Assembly (NCBI GenBank): GCA_015655225.1
Contig: JAATFK010000304.1
Location: 1-18,623 of the forward strand
Reading direction: 5' to 3'
Source of the DNA: Solirubrobacterales bacterium
GTDB lineage: Bacteria > Actinomycetota > Thermoleophilia > Solirubrobacterales > Solirubrobacteraceae
DNA: 18,623 nucleotides
Each line of letters opens with the position of its first letter. Position 1 is the first letter of the stretch. Of this stretch, positions 1 through 7,342 are shown in pieces. The notes beneath the pieces are model-generated. The model was not told the origin of the DNA, did not search any database, and saw nothing but the letters and a program-made list of their open reading frames with translations. A program made the translations under genes and the position numbers.

Positions 1-233
1 GCAGCGCGGCGGCGAGCGCCTCGACCTCCTCGCGCGCTTCGCCCCAGCCGGCGACGACGAGCGTCGGCGTCGCGATCCGCTCGAGCGCCTCCAGCGGCGT
101 GTCGACCGAGCTGTCGAGCATGTGCAGCAGCGCCACCGGGTCGCCGTCGATCCGCTGCAGGTGCTGCTCCACTCTCCACTCCGGCGTGCCGGGCGCGAAG
201 CTGCCGAGCCCCTCCAGCACGCGGCGGAAGCGC
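1..233 (-). pseudogene. C-terminal fragment of an alpha/beta hydrolase (paralogue of the adjacent gene)
   Basis: Read on the minus strand this stretch encodes a piece of an alpha/beta hydrolase that includes PEWRVEQHLQRIDGDPVALL and VVAGWGEAREEVEALAAAL. It aligns without gaps to plus-strand bases 626-855 of the neighbouring hydrolase; a hand count gives about 25 differences in 230 bases, roughly 89% identity, so it is a diverged paralogue and not an exact fold-back copy. The reading frame loses homology at about 231-236, and an in-frame TAG lies just upstream of that (plus about 252-254), so the N-terminal half, with the oxyanion and nucleophile motifs, is missing. The gene continues past the left edge of the window, where the catalytic His should lie. 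It is head to head with the next gene, which is also cut at its 5' end. This is either a natural rearrangement between paralogues or an assembly join. Confidence 0.75.
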
Positions 234-953
234 GCGCCGCTCGCCTACCGCGAGCTGGGGGAGGGGAGGCCGCTCGTGCTGCTGCACGGCTACTTCTCGA
301 ACGCGGTCGAGGACTGGATCCGCCCCGGCCACGCGGAGCTGCTGGCGGCGACCGGCCGGCGCGTCGTGATGCTGGACCTGCGCGGCCACGGGATGAGCGG
401 CACGCCGCACGCCGCGGCCGCCTACCCGCCGGCCGTGCCGGCCGACGACGGCTTCGCGCTGATCGAGCGGCTGGAGCTGACCGACTACGACCTCGGCGGC
501 TACTCGCTCGGGGCGCGCACGACCGTGCGGATGCTCGCGCGCGGCGCCGCGCCGGGACGCGCGATCGTCGCGGGGATCGATCTGAACGGGATCCTCCACA
601 CCTCCGGGCGAGAGCGAAGCGCGCACTTCCGCCACGTGCTCACGAACCTCGGCAGCTTCGCGCCCGGCACGCCCGAGTGGAGAGTCGAGCGCCACCTGCG
701 GCGGATCGACGGCGACCCGGTGGCGCTGCTCCACATGCTCGACAGCTCCGTCGACACGCCGGCCGAGGCGCTCGCTCAGATCGCGACGCCGACGCTCGTC
801 GTCGCCGGCTGGGGCGACGCGCGTGAGGAGGTCGAGGCGCTCGCCGAGGCGCTACCGGCCGGCCGTCACGCGGTCGTGCCCGGCAACCACACGACCGCGG
901 TGATGGCGCCGGAGCTGGGCACGGCGATCGCGGACTTCCTGGGCGCGCCGTGA
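234..953 (+). CDS. Alpha/beta-fold hydrolase, native 5' end lost at an inversion junction
   Basis: Probable esterase- or peroxidase-like alpha/beta hydrolase; the substrate cannot be told. Family homology starts abruptly at APLAYRELGEGRPL (base 234). Then follow LLHGYF (oxyanion region), DLRGHGMSG, the nucleophile elbow GYSLGA with Ser codon 504-506, a candidate acid Asp in WGDAREE (816-818) and the catalytic His in GNHTTA (888-890), so the catalytic core is complete. The usual short N-terminus and its start codon are absent. The frame stays open upstream to an ATG at 99, but that stretch is the antisense of the inverted paralogue fragment and encodes nothing like a hydrolase N-terminus. Expression from a native promoter is doubtful. 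The stop overlaps the next start as GTGA, so the two genes look translationally coupled. The hydrolase assignment is firm; integrity of the 5' end is not. Confidence 0.75.
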   Translation, partial: APLAYRELGEGRPLVLLHGYFSNAVEDWIRPGHAELLAATGRRVVMLDLRGHGMSGTPHAAAAYPPAVPADDGFALIERLELTDYDLGGYSLGARTTVRMLARGAAPGRAIVAGIDLNGILHTSGRERSAHFRHVLTNLGSFAPGTPEWRVERHLRRIDGDPVALLHMLDSSVDTPAEALAQIATPTLVVAGWGDAREEVEALAEALPAGRHAVVPGNHTTAVMAPELGTAIADFLGAP

Positions 954-1384
954 CCGGCTCCGTGGGGTCCGCCGACCTCGTCGCGCTGCTGACCGGCCGC
1001 TGGTCGATCGAGCGCTCGCTGCTCGACCGGCGCGACGGGACGGCGGGCGCGTTCACGGGCGTGGCGACCTTCAGCCCCGAGGCGGACGGCCTGCTGTGGG
1101 ACGAGGAGGGACGGCTGCGCTTCGGGGCGTTCGAGGGCCCGGCGACGCGCCGGCTGCGGGTCCGCCGCGACCCCGGCGGCTGGACGGTCCTGTTCGAGGA
1201 CGGGAGCCTCTTCCACCCGCTCGACCTCGGCAGCGGTGGGGCCGCGGTCGAGCACCCCTGCGGCCCCGACGTCTACGCCGGCGCCTACGACCTGCGCGAC
1301 CGGGACCGGCTCGACGTGCGGTGGGACGTGACCGGCCCGCGCAAGGACCAGGAGATCCGGAGCGTGTACCGGCGGATCGTCTGA
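950..1384 (+). CDS. DUF6314 family protein
   Basis: Small soluble protein of 144 aa with a beta-rich pattern. It shows GRWSIERSLLDR near the N-terminus, FTGVATFSPEADGLLWDEEG, LFHPLDLGSG, and a C-terminal signature of HPCGPDVYAGAYDL followed by WDVTGPRKDQEIRSVYRR. I recognise this arrangement as the DUF6314 family, whose biochemical role is not established. The start is the GTG at 950, which overlaps the TGA of the upstream hydrolase (GTGA), the usual sign of translational coupling. No signal peptide or membrane segment is visible, so it should be cytoplasmic. The family call rests on remembered motif order and not on a search. Confidence 0.7.
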   Translation: MTGSVGSADLVALLTGRWSIERSLLDRRDGTAGAFTGVATFSPEADGLLWDEEGRLRFGAFEGPATRRLRVRRDPGGWTVLFEDGSLFHPLDLGSGGAAVEHPCGPDVYAGAYDLRDRDRLDVRWDVTGPRKDQEIRSVYRRIV

Positions 1385-1430
1385 CCTCGCGGGCTGGCGC
1401 ATCCGCGCTCGACCTGCTTGGATGCGGCCG

Positions 1431-3278
1431 ATGAGGGGGCACGGGGGAGTCGGGGTCGTCACGCTGCTGCTCGCGGCCGGCCTCGCGACGGCCGCGCCCG
1501 CGACGCTGGCGGCGTCCACGACGCGCGGGTCCGCACCGGCGGCGGCCGCGACGCTCGCGACCCCCGCGTCCGCTCCGGCCGCACCCGTGTCCGCTCCGGC
1601 CGCACCCGTGTCCGCCGTCTACCCCGTCCCCGGCAACGGCGTCGCCGACTGCCTGCGCGCCGCCGGACCCGGGCGGCTCAGCCTGCTCGGGAGGGACGCC
1701 GCCGGCACCCTCGGCGGCGCCGACCTGATCGCCGCCGACCCGGCCGCTCCGCCGCTCGCCTCGACCGGCGTCCCCTTCCTCGGCGCGTCCGGCGCCTGTC
1801 CCGAGGTCGGCGCGTCCCCGCAGGCGTCGCCGCTGCCGACCGCCGTCGTCCGGCACGGACGCGGCCTGCGCGCCTGGTTCACGCTGCGGGTGGCGGCGCC
1901 CGGCGCCCCGCCCGTCACGCTCGCCGGCTCGCCGCGCGCGCCCGTGCGCACGGCGGCCGTCGCGAGCAACGCGAGCGGCGCGGCGGTGGTCGTGTGGGAG
2001 GAGGACTCGACGCCGCGCGTCTTCTCCGACGCGAGCGACCGGCTGCTGCTCGCGCGGCGCCCCGCCGCCGGCCAGCCGTTCTCGCCGCCGCGGGTGCTCG
2101 ACCGCGGGCTCGCGGACCTCCCCGCCCCGCCCGCCATCGGGATCGACGCGCGCGGGAACGCGACCGTCGCCTGGCTGCGCGGGGGCGGCCCCGACGGTTC
2201 CGTCATCGTCGTCCGCTCACGGCCGGACGGCTCGCTCGGGCCCGACCAGCAGCTCGGGAGCGACGTGCACGACGAGCCATCCCTGGCGGTCGCGCCGGGC
2301 GGCGACGCGCTCGTCGCGTTCGTCGACGGCATCAGCGTGGATGCGTTCGAGCGTCCCGCGTCGGCTTCGCGCTTCGCCCGCCTCGCGGTGCCGTCCGGCG
2401 ACGGCGACCTCGATCAGACGGCGGTCGCGCTCGCCGACGACGGCGGCGCGGTGGTCGCGACGCGCTGGAACGCGACGCTGTCGGCGTCGGTGCGTCCTCC
2501 CGGCGGGGCGTTCGGCCCGATGCGCCGGCTCGCCGGGCCGCCCCAGGCGGCGTTCGACGAGTCGATCGAGTTCTTCGTCTCGGGCGCGACCGGACCGCAC
2601 CCGCCTCCCGACGACACCGGGCGCGCGCTGCACGCGGCGATCGGGAGCGACGGCTCGATCCTCCTCACGGCCGTCGAGCCCTCGACTGCCGGCGCCGCGG
2701 CGGTCGCGGTCGTCGCCCGCGGCTCGCTGACGGGCGGATTCACCAAGCCGCGACGGGTCGGCAGCCCGTGCCGCCCGGTCGCCGGCGCGACGCCGTTCGC
2801 GCTCGCCGCCGGCGGCCTCGGGCTCGCCTGGATCGACGACGCCCACGCGCTCTCGAACGACCTCTTCGACTCCGCGCTCGGCGGTGGCACGCTGCACGTG
2901 ACGGCCGGCGCGCTCCCCGCCGCGCGCCGCGCCGCCGCGCCGCTGGATCCGGGGCTGCGGGCGCGCGTCGCCGGTCCGCGCACGCTGCGCGGCGGCCAGC
3001 CGCTGCTCGTCCGCGTCCGCTGCACGCGAGGGCCGTGCGACGTGCGCGCGAGCGCGCTGGAGGAGGTCCGCTCCGAGCTTGCCCACAGAGCCGACGCCAC
3101 GCCGATCGAGGTCTCGCGGACGCTTCCGCGCGACCGCGTCGCGACGATCGCGCTGCGGCCCGACCGCAAGCTCACCGTGGCGCTGCCGCTGCAGCGGGTC
3201 GGCGTGATCGCCTGCACGCCCGACGGCCCGCGCGCCGCCAGCCTCACGCTGCGCCCGCGCCTGCGCGCCGCGACGTAG
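1431..3278 (+). CDS. Secreted protein with beta-propeller-like repeats, function unknown
   Basis: Protein of about 615 aa beginning with a signal peptide: a charged start (MRGHGG), the hydrophobic run VGVVTLLLAAGLATAAPA and an Ala-rich cleavage zone. A low-complexity Ala/Pro linker follows. The body has recurring strand-loop-strand units in which a short hydrophobic stretch ends in a Trp or Phe motif, such as AAVVVWEED, ATVAWLRGG, ALVAFVDG and GLGLAWIDD. These resemble blades of the sialidase/propeller-like exported proteins common in soil actinobacteria. The C-terminal 120 residues form a different beta-type region with three Cys (RVRCTRGPCDVRA, GVIACTPDG). There are no catalytic motifs I can name. 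ATG 1431 is chosen because TTGGAT at 1418-1423 sits 7 nt before it, as in the leaderless genes around; an in-frame ATG at 1422 is possible. Confidence 0.7.
   Translation: MRGHGGVGVVTLLLAAGLATAAPATLAASTTRGSAPAAAATLATPASAPAAPVSAPAAPVSAVYPVPGNGVADCLRAAGPGRLSLLGRDAAGTLGGADLIAADPAAPPLASTGVPFLGASGACPEVGASPQASPLPTAVVRHGRGLRAWFTLRVAAPGAPPVTLAGSPRAPVRTAAVASNASGAAVVVWEEDSTPRVFSDASDRLLLARRPAAGQPFSPPRVLDRGLADLPAPPAIGIDARGNATVAWLRGGGPDGSVIVVRSRPDGSLGPDQQLGSDVHDEPSLAVAPGGDALVAFVDGISVDAFERPASASRFARLAVPSGDGDLDQTAVALADDGGAVVATRWNATLSASVRPPGGAFGPMRRLAGPPQAAFDESIEFFVSGATGPHPPPDDTGRALHAAIGSDGSILLTAVEPSTAGAAAVAVVARGSLTGGFTKPRRVGSPCRPVAGATPFALAAGGLGLAWIDDAHALSNDLFDSALGGGTLHVTAGALPAARRAAAPLDPGLRARVAGPRTLRGGQPLLVRVRCTRGPCDVRASALEEVRSELAHRADATPIEVSRTLPRDRVATIALRPDRKLTVALPLQRVGVIACTPDGPRAASLTLRPRLRAAT
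1569..1610 (+). repeat. Tandem 21-bp repeat in the signal-peptide linker of the secreted protein
   Basis: Two identical 21-bp units (1569-1589 and 1590-1610) followed by a partial third. They encode SAPAAPV twice in the Ala/Pro linker between signal peptide and folded domain. The exact identity suggests a recent slippage or duplication event; the unit keeps the reading frame. Confidence 0.8.
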
Positions 3279-3322
3279 GAGGACTGGCTCAACCGACAGC
3301 AGCCGCCGCGACGACCCGCCGT

Positions 3323-3328
3323 TAGGCT
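3323..3328 (+). promoter_or_regulatory. Extended -10 (TAGGCT) for a leaderless SDR transcript
   Basis: TAGGCT lies 6 nt before ATG 3335, with no Shine-Dalgarno sequence in between. This places the predicted transcription start at or next to the A of the start codon. No convincing -35 is visible. Confidence 0.5.
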
Positions 3329-3334
3329 CGCCCC

Positions 3335-4285
3335 ATGTCTGATGAGCTGCGCTTCGACGACCAGGTCGTGATCCTCACCGGCGCCGGACGCGGCCTGGGC
3401 CGCGCCCACGCCCGCTACCTCGCCGCGCGCGGCGCGCGCGTCGTCGTCAACGACCTCGGGACCGGGATGGACGGCAGCGGCGCCGACCTCACGCTCGCCC
3501 AAGCGGGCGTCGACGAGATCGTCGCCGACGGCGGCCAGGCCGTCGCCAACGGCGACAGCGTCACGACGACCGAGGGCGCCGAGGCGATCGTCGCGACCGC
3601 GCTCGACAGCTTCGGCCGCGTCGACGCCGTCATCAACAACGCCGGCATCATCACGTACGACCCCTTCCCCGAGCTGACCCTCGACCGGCTCATGACCCAC
3701 CTCGGGATCCACGTCGCCGGCACCTTCAACGTGACGAGAGCGGCCTGGCCGCGGATGGTCGAGCAGGGCTACGGCCGCGTCGTGACGATGACCTCCGCCG
3801 GCCTCTTCGGCTCCGCGCCGATGCTCGCCTACTCGACCTGCAAGGGCGCGCTCGTCTCGATGACGCGCGCCCTCGCGGACGCCGGCAGAGACCACGGCAT
3901 CAAGGTCAACGGCGTCGCCCCGGTCGCCGAGACGCGGATGGTCAGCGACGCGACGCTGCGGGCGCGCGTCGGGCTCCCGCCGGCCGAGGAGACCGCCGCG
4001 CCCGACCCCGAGCGTGCGCCCGAGAAGGTCTCGCCGATGGTCGCGCTGCTCGCCTCGGCCGCCTGCCCGGTCAGCGGCGAGATCCTCAGCTCCGGGCTCG
4101 GGCGCCTGGCGCGGATCTTCGTCGCCGAGTCGGAGGGCTTCGTCGAGCGCGGCCTCGGCCCCGAGCAGCTGCTCGAGCGCTGGGACGCGATCATGGCGCC
4201 CGGCGCCTACACCGAGCCGGCGAGCACGGCCGAGTACGTCGCCCGCCGCGAGGCGCAGGTCGCGGACTACCTCAGTACTCGCTGA
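3335..4285 (+). CDS. Short-chain dehydrogenase/reductase, HSD17B4 (multifunctional enzyme 2)-like
   Basis: NAD(P)-dependent oxidoreductase of 316 aa with a classical SDR Rossmann fold. The cofactor motif is TGAGRGLG (residues 15-22), with VVVNDLGTG after the second strand and NNAG at 101-104. The catalytic set is Ser154, Tyr166 and Lys170 (YSTCK). The GRGLGRAHA motif and the insertion after VVVNDLG are typical of the 3-hydroxyacyl-CoA dehydrogenase part of multifunctional enzyme 2, so a role in (R)-3-hydroxyacyl-CoA or steroid side-chain metabolism is plausible but inferred. The C-terminal ~70 residues extend past the SDR core, as in that group. A leaderless start at ATG 3335 is favoured by TAGGCT. 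The 3' end overlaps the convergent MFS gene by 14 bp. Confidence 0.85.
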   Translation: MSDELRFDDQVVILTGAGRGLGRAHARYLAARGARVVVNDLGTGMDGSGADLTLAQAGVDEIVADGGQAVANGDSVTTTEGAEAIVATALDSFGRVDAVINNAGIITYDPFPELTLDRLMTHLGIHVAGTFNVTRAAWPRMVEQGYGRVVTMTSAGLFGSAPMLAYSTCKGALVSMTRALADAGRDHGIKVNGVAPVAETRMVSDATLRARVGLPPAEETAAPDPERAPEKVSPMVALLASAACPVSGEILSSGLGRLARIFVAESEGFVERGLGPEQLLERWDAIMAPGAYTEPASTAEYVARREAQVADYLSTR

Positions 4286-5699
4286 CCTCGACGTTCCCGG
4301 CCGCGACCTCCAGCATCTCCTCCGACAGCGGCTCCTCCTTCATCAGGAGCGCGAGCGCGAGCGCGACCGCCATGAACGGGACGGTCCAGAGGAAGACCGT
4401 CTGGAAGCCGTGGACGCTCGTCCCGTGCGCGGCCAGGATCGCTCCGAAGAGCGCCGCCCCGAACGCGCCGCCGACCGTCTTGAAGAAGTTGAGCGCCCCG
4501 GTCGCGACCCCCAGGAAACGGTAGGCGACCGCGTTCTGTCCCGCCAGCACGGCGACCTGGACGAAGAAGCCGAGCCCGGCCCCGACGACCACCAGCAGCC
4601 CGCCGAGCAGCGGCAGCGGCGTGCCCGCGGTGACGCGACTGATCAGCAGCATCCCTCCGCCCGCGAGCACCGCCCCGATGATCGGGAAGGCCTTGTAGCG
4701 GCCGGTCTTCGAGACGACCCCGCCGGAGACGGCGGTCGCCGCGATCAGTCCCACCAGCAGCGGGATCAGGAACAGGCCGGCGCGGAACGCGCTCTCGTGG
4801 TGCACGTCCTCCATGAACAGCGGGACGTAGAGCATCGCCGCGAACAGCACGACGGTCGAGAGGAAGAAGAGCGCCGAGGAGATCGAGAAGACCGAGCTGC
4901 GGAAGAGGTGCAGCGGGGTGATCGGCTCGGCCGCGCGGCGCTCGACCAGCAGGTAGCCGGCGAGCGTGACGAGCGCGGCCGCGAGCAGCCCGAGGATCAC
5001 CCCCGAGCCCCAGCCGTAGCGGTCCCCGCCCCAGACCGTGACGAGCAGCGCGGCGGTCGTGAAGAGCGTGACGAGCACGCCGCCGGCGACGTCGACCGAG
5101 CGCTCGCCGTGGTGGACCGGCAGCTTCAGCTTGGCGGCTATCACGACGAGCGCGACGAGTCCGATCGGCAGGTTGACGAAGAAGATCCAGCGCCACGACA
5201 GCTGGTCCACGAAGAGGCCGCCGAGCAGCGGCCCGGCGATGATCGCGAGCGTCGCCACGACCCCCAGGTATGCCTGGTACTTCGCGCGCTGGCGGGCCGG
5301 GATCAGGTCGCCGGTGATCGCCTGCACGAGCGAGCTGAGTCCGCCACCGCCGATTCCCTGCAGCGCCCGGAACGCGATCAGCATCCCCATCGAGCGGGAG
5401 AGGCCCGACAGCAGCGAGCCGAGCAGGAAGATCGCGACCGACAGCTGGAAGATCCGCTTGCGGCCGTAGAGGTCGCCGAGCTTGCCGAAGATCAGCGTCG
5501 TGACGGCGCTCGTGAGCAGATAGGCCGTCGCGATCCAGGAGGCGTCGGCGTGGCTGTGCAGCGAGTCGCCGATCCCGTCGATCGCGGTCGCGACGATCGT
5601 CTGGTCGAGCGTCGCGATGAACAGCACGAGCATCAGCGGGATCAGCAGGACCATGATCGCGCGGTTCGTGGGCGGGGTGGTCGTGGCGGTGGTCGTCAT
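4272..5699 (-). CDS. DHA2-family MFS drug exporter (EmrB/QacA type)
   Basis: Integral membrane proton-coupled exporter of 475 aa with about 14 hydrophobic segments, the DHA2 layout. It shows the early LDQTIVATA motif (from residue 31) after helix 1, motif A as GKLGDLYGRKR (72-82), a motif-C-like AGPLLGGLF in helix 5 and SWRWIFFVNLPIG before helix 6, all hallmarks of EmrB/QacA transporters. Substrates are likely hydrophobic or cationic toxic compounds, but none can be named. The gene is divergent from a TetR gene, and the 68-bp gap carries a near-consensus promoter and a palindromic operator, so repression with ligand-induced release is expected. The ATG at 5699 is 8 nt after the -10, so the mRNA is probably leaderless. 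The 3' end overlaps the convergent SDR. Confidence 0.93.
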   Translation of the reverse strand: MTTTATTTPPTNRAIMVLLIPLMLVLFIATLDQTIVATAIDGIGDSLHSHADASWIATAYLLTSAVTTLIFGKLGDLYGRKRIFQLSVAIFLLGSLLSGLSRSMGMLIAFRALQGIGGGGLSSLVQAITGDLIPARQRAKYQAYLGVVATLAIIAGPLLGGLFVDQLSWRWIFFVNLPIGLVALVVIAAKLKLPVHHGERSVDVAGGVLVTLFTTAALLVTVWGGDRYGWGSGVILGLLAAALVTLAGYLLVERRAAEPITPLHLFRSSVFSISSALFFLSTVVLFAAMLYVPLFMEDVHHESAFRAGLFLIPLLVGLIAATAVSGGVVSKTGRYKAFPIIGAVLAGGGMLLISRVTAGTPLPLLGGLLVVVGAGLGFFVQVAVLAGQNAVAYRFLGVATGALNFFKTVGGAFGAALFGAILAAHGTSVHGFQTVFLWTVPFMAVALALALLMKEEPLSEEMLEVAAGNVEVSEY

Positions 5700-5705
5700 G
5701 AACAG

Positions 5706-5735
5706 AAAGGTTAGTCACTTACTTTTTCATGTCAA
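5706..5735 (-). promoter_or_regulatory. MFS-gene promoter with overlapping TetR-type operator
   Basis: On the minus strand TTGACA (plus 5730-5735) is separated by 16 bp from TAACCT (plus 5708-5713), and the exporter ATG follows 8 nt later. An odd-centred imperfect palindrome, AAAGGTTAGTCACTTACTTT at 5706-5725 with its last T at 5726, is centred on C5716 and matches at 8 of 10 half-site positions; its core GTnAGTCACTnAC is symmetric. It covers the -10 and part of the spacer, so binding would block RNA polymerase. This is the most AT-rich stretch in the window. The adjacent TetR protein is the obvious binder (inference). Confidence 0.75.
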
Positions 5736-5754
5736 ACACATTTGTGCCCGCATG

Positions 5755-5760
5755 TAAGAT
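5755..5760 (+). promoter_or_regulatory. -10 element (TAAGAT) of the tetR gene
   Basis: TAAGAT ends 7 nt before ATG 5768, again a leaderless arrangement. It decides the start in favour of 5768 over the in-frame ATG at 5729, which lies in the exporter's promoter. Confidence 0.5.
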
Positions 5761-5767
5761 GTGGCGC

Positions 5768-6379
5768 ATGCCCGAGCCCACCACTACGCCCGCGCTGGGG
5801 CTGCGCGAGCGCAAGAAGCTGGCGACCCGCCAGGCGCTGCTCGACGCCGCCGAGCGGCTGTTCGAGGCGCGCGGCTACGACCAGGTGACGGTCGCCGAGA
5901 TCGCCGACGCGGCCGATGTCTCGGTCAAGACGCTCTTCACCTACTTCGCCTCCAAGGAGGACCTTGCGTTCGGGGCCGAGCACGAGCTGCGCGACGACCT
6001 CGTGCGCGCGATCGTCGGCCGTGACCCGGGGGCCTCGGTGATCGCCGCGACCGCCGCCGAGCTGCGCCGGCAGGCGAGAGCGAGCGCCCCCGGCGAGGTC
6101 GACGGCGTCGAGGGCTGGCACCGCGCGATCGGCGACAGCCCCGCGCTGCGCTCGCGGCTGCGGCGCATGTGGTCCGACTACGAGGACGCCGTCACGGAGG
6201 CGTTCGCCGCCAGCACGCCGGGGCTCGACGCGCCATCCGCGCGGCTGCTCGCGATGCGGGTGATCGCGCTCGTGCGCTCGCTCACGACCCCCGAGGTGCG
6301 CGAGCTGGTCGGCGCGAGCCGCGACCCGGTGCGCGCGCTGCGGCGCTGGATCGACCGGGCGGCGGCGCAGCTGGAGTGA
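5768..6379 (+). CDS. TetR/AcrR-family transcriptional repressor of the exporter
   Basis: DNA-binding regulator of 203 aa. The N-terminal helix-turn-helix domain runs from RKKLATRQALLDAAERLFEA through VTVAEIADAADVSVKTLFTYFASKEDL, the standard TetR signature with TLFTYFASK in the recognition and following helices. The C-terminal helical ligand domain is variable and shows no known ligand motif. It is divergent from the DHA2 exporter, and the shared intergenic palindrome is the expected operator, so it most likely represses the exporter until the drug or ligand binds. The start at 5768 is supported by TAAGAT seven nt upstream. The TGA stop faces the convergent oxidoreductase gene 36 nt away. Confidence 0.88.
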   Translation: MPEPTTTPALGLRERKKLATRQALLDAAERLFEARGYDQVTVAEIADAADVSVKTLFTYFASKEDLAFGAEHELRDDLVRAIVGRDPGASVIAATAAELRRQARASAPGEVDGVEGWHRAIGDSPALRSRLRRMWSDYEDAVTEAFAASTPGLDAPSARLLAMRVIALVRSLTTPEVRELVGASRDPVRALRRWIDRAAAQLE

Positions 6380-6418
6380 GCGCTCGTGGCGCGGCGGCGC
6401 GGCGCGGGGGCGCGCTCA
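6377..6418. terminator. Possible bidirectional hairpin between tetR and the oxidoreductase gene
   Basis: TGAGCGC (6377-6383) and GCGCTCA (6412-6418) are perfect inverted repeats 28 nt apart, each containing the stop codon of one of the two convergent genes. There is no T-run, and the loop is long and GC-rich, so terminator function is only a possibility. Confidence 0.25.
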
Positions 6419-7303
6419 GGTCTGGAGGTCGAGGATCGCGTCGGCGAGCCACGCGACCTCGTCCTCCCACGACGCGACCGGCGCGGCGGGGCGCACGACG
6501 AACTTCGACAGCCCCGCCTCGACGTGGGCGAGCAGCAGCTCGCGCAGCGCGGGCGCGCCGACCGGCAGCAGCGCGAGCGGGTCGACCTCGGGCCGCTGCG
6601 TCCGCAGCCGCTCCAGCGCGGCGTCCGGCGGCGGGGTGCGCGCGTAGGCGATGGAGAGGCCGAAGTGCTCGTGGTCGACCTCGCGCGCGGCGGCCGCCGC
6701 GGCGGCCTGGATCCGCTCGCGGGCGAGCAGCGCCTCGGCGGGCGTGACGGCGGCGCCGAGCCAGCCGTCGGCGATCCGCCCGACGCGGTCGAGCGCCTTC
6801 GGCCCACGGCCGCCGAGCCACACCTCCAGCGGCTCCTGCAGCGGCCGGGTGGCCGGGGCGATCGAGGGGAACGACCACCGCGGCGAGTGGTGCTCGACCG
6901 TCTCGCCGGCCCACCACGCGCGCGCCAGCAGGAGCGCCTCCTCCAGCACCGCACCGCGCGCCGCGCCGTCGAGCCCGAGCGCCTCGCGCTCGCCCGGCTG
7001 GTCGATCCCGGGGACGAAGCTGAGCAGCAGACGGCCCCCGCTGAGGCGGTCGAGCTGCGCCAGCTCCTTCGCCAGCAGGAAGGGGTTGCGCCCGAGCGGG
7101 ACGACGTTCGCGCCGAGTCTCAGCCGCGTCGTGCGGCCCGCCAGCAGGGCGAGCGCGAGGAGCGGGTCGACGGTTGGGGCAAGCGGCAGGTCGGAGAGCC
7201 AGACGCCGTCGAAGCCGCTCGCCTCGAGGGCGTCGGCGAAATCGTCGAGCGCGACGCGGTCGAGCCGCCCGGCGTCGGGAGCGACCGCAAAGCGGACTTT
7301 CAT
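6416..7303 (-). CDS. LLM-class F420- or flavin-dependent oxidoreductase
   Basis: Luciferase-like monooxygenase-fold TIM barrel of 295 aa. N-terminal MKVRFAVAPDAG is followed by ALEASGFDGVWLSD, TTRLRLGANVVPLGRNPFLLAKELAQLDRLSGGRLLLSFVPG, and EVWLGGRGPKALDRVGRIADGWLG near residue 190. These are the conserved blocks of the LLM family, in which actinobacterial members often use coenzyme F420. Whether F420 or FMN is used cannot be decided from motifs alone. The substrate is unknown. A GGAG sequence ends 8 nt before the ATG at 7303, a reasonable ribosome-binding site. It is divergent from the MaoC-type gene with 39 nt between the starts, and convergent with tetR. Confidence 0.88.
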   Translation of the reverse strand: MKVRFAVAPDAGRLDRVALDDFADALEASGFDGVWLSDLPLAPTVDPLLALALLAGRTTRLRLGANVVPLGRNPFLLAKELAQLDRLSGGRLLLSFVPGIDQPGEREALGLDGAARGAVLEEALLLARAWWAGETVEHHSPRWSFPSIAPATRPLQEPLEVWLGGRGPKALDRVGRIADGWLGAAVTPAEALLARERIQAAAAAAAREVDHEHFGLSIAYARTPPPDAALERLRTQRPEVDPLALLPVGAPALRELLLAHVEAGLSKFVVRPAAPVASWEDEVAWLADAILDLQT

Positions 7304-7330
7304 CGGAAGGGCTCCACGGGCTCATCCTGG

Positions 7331-7336
7331 CATAGT
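7331..7336 (+). promoter_or_regulatory. -10-like CATAGT before the MaoC-type gene
   Basis: CATAGT lies 6 nt before GTG 7343. Its complement, ACTATG, faces the divergent oxidoreductase gene, so the two promoters probably overlap in the 39-bp gap. Confidence 0.4.
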
Positions 7337-7342
7337 CCGCCC

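Noticed and set aside
1..230. Assembly fold-back artefact giving an exact inverted copy
   Set aside because: The copies differ at about 25 of 230 positions, so an exact fold-back of one molecule cannot explain it, although a chimeric join of two paralogous loci still could.
99..233. N-terminal extension of the first hydrolase from ATG 99
   Set aside because: The added residues are the antisense of an inverted paralogue fragment; the same residues arise from antisense of the intact copy near 640-757.
1418..3325. Long Arg/Ala-rich open frame overlapping the secreted protein
   Set aside because: Composition is that of a frame-shifted GC-rich gene, and the other frame has a signal peptide and repeats.
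4014..5714. Long plus-strand open frame opposite the MFS exporter
   Set aside because: It is an Arg/Glu/Asp-rich antisense frame; the minus strand has a complete 14-helix transporter with promoter.
5729..5767. Earlier TetR start at ATG 5729
   Set aside because: It lies inside the exporter's promoter region, and TAAGAT points to 5768.
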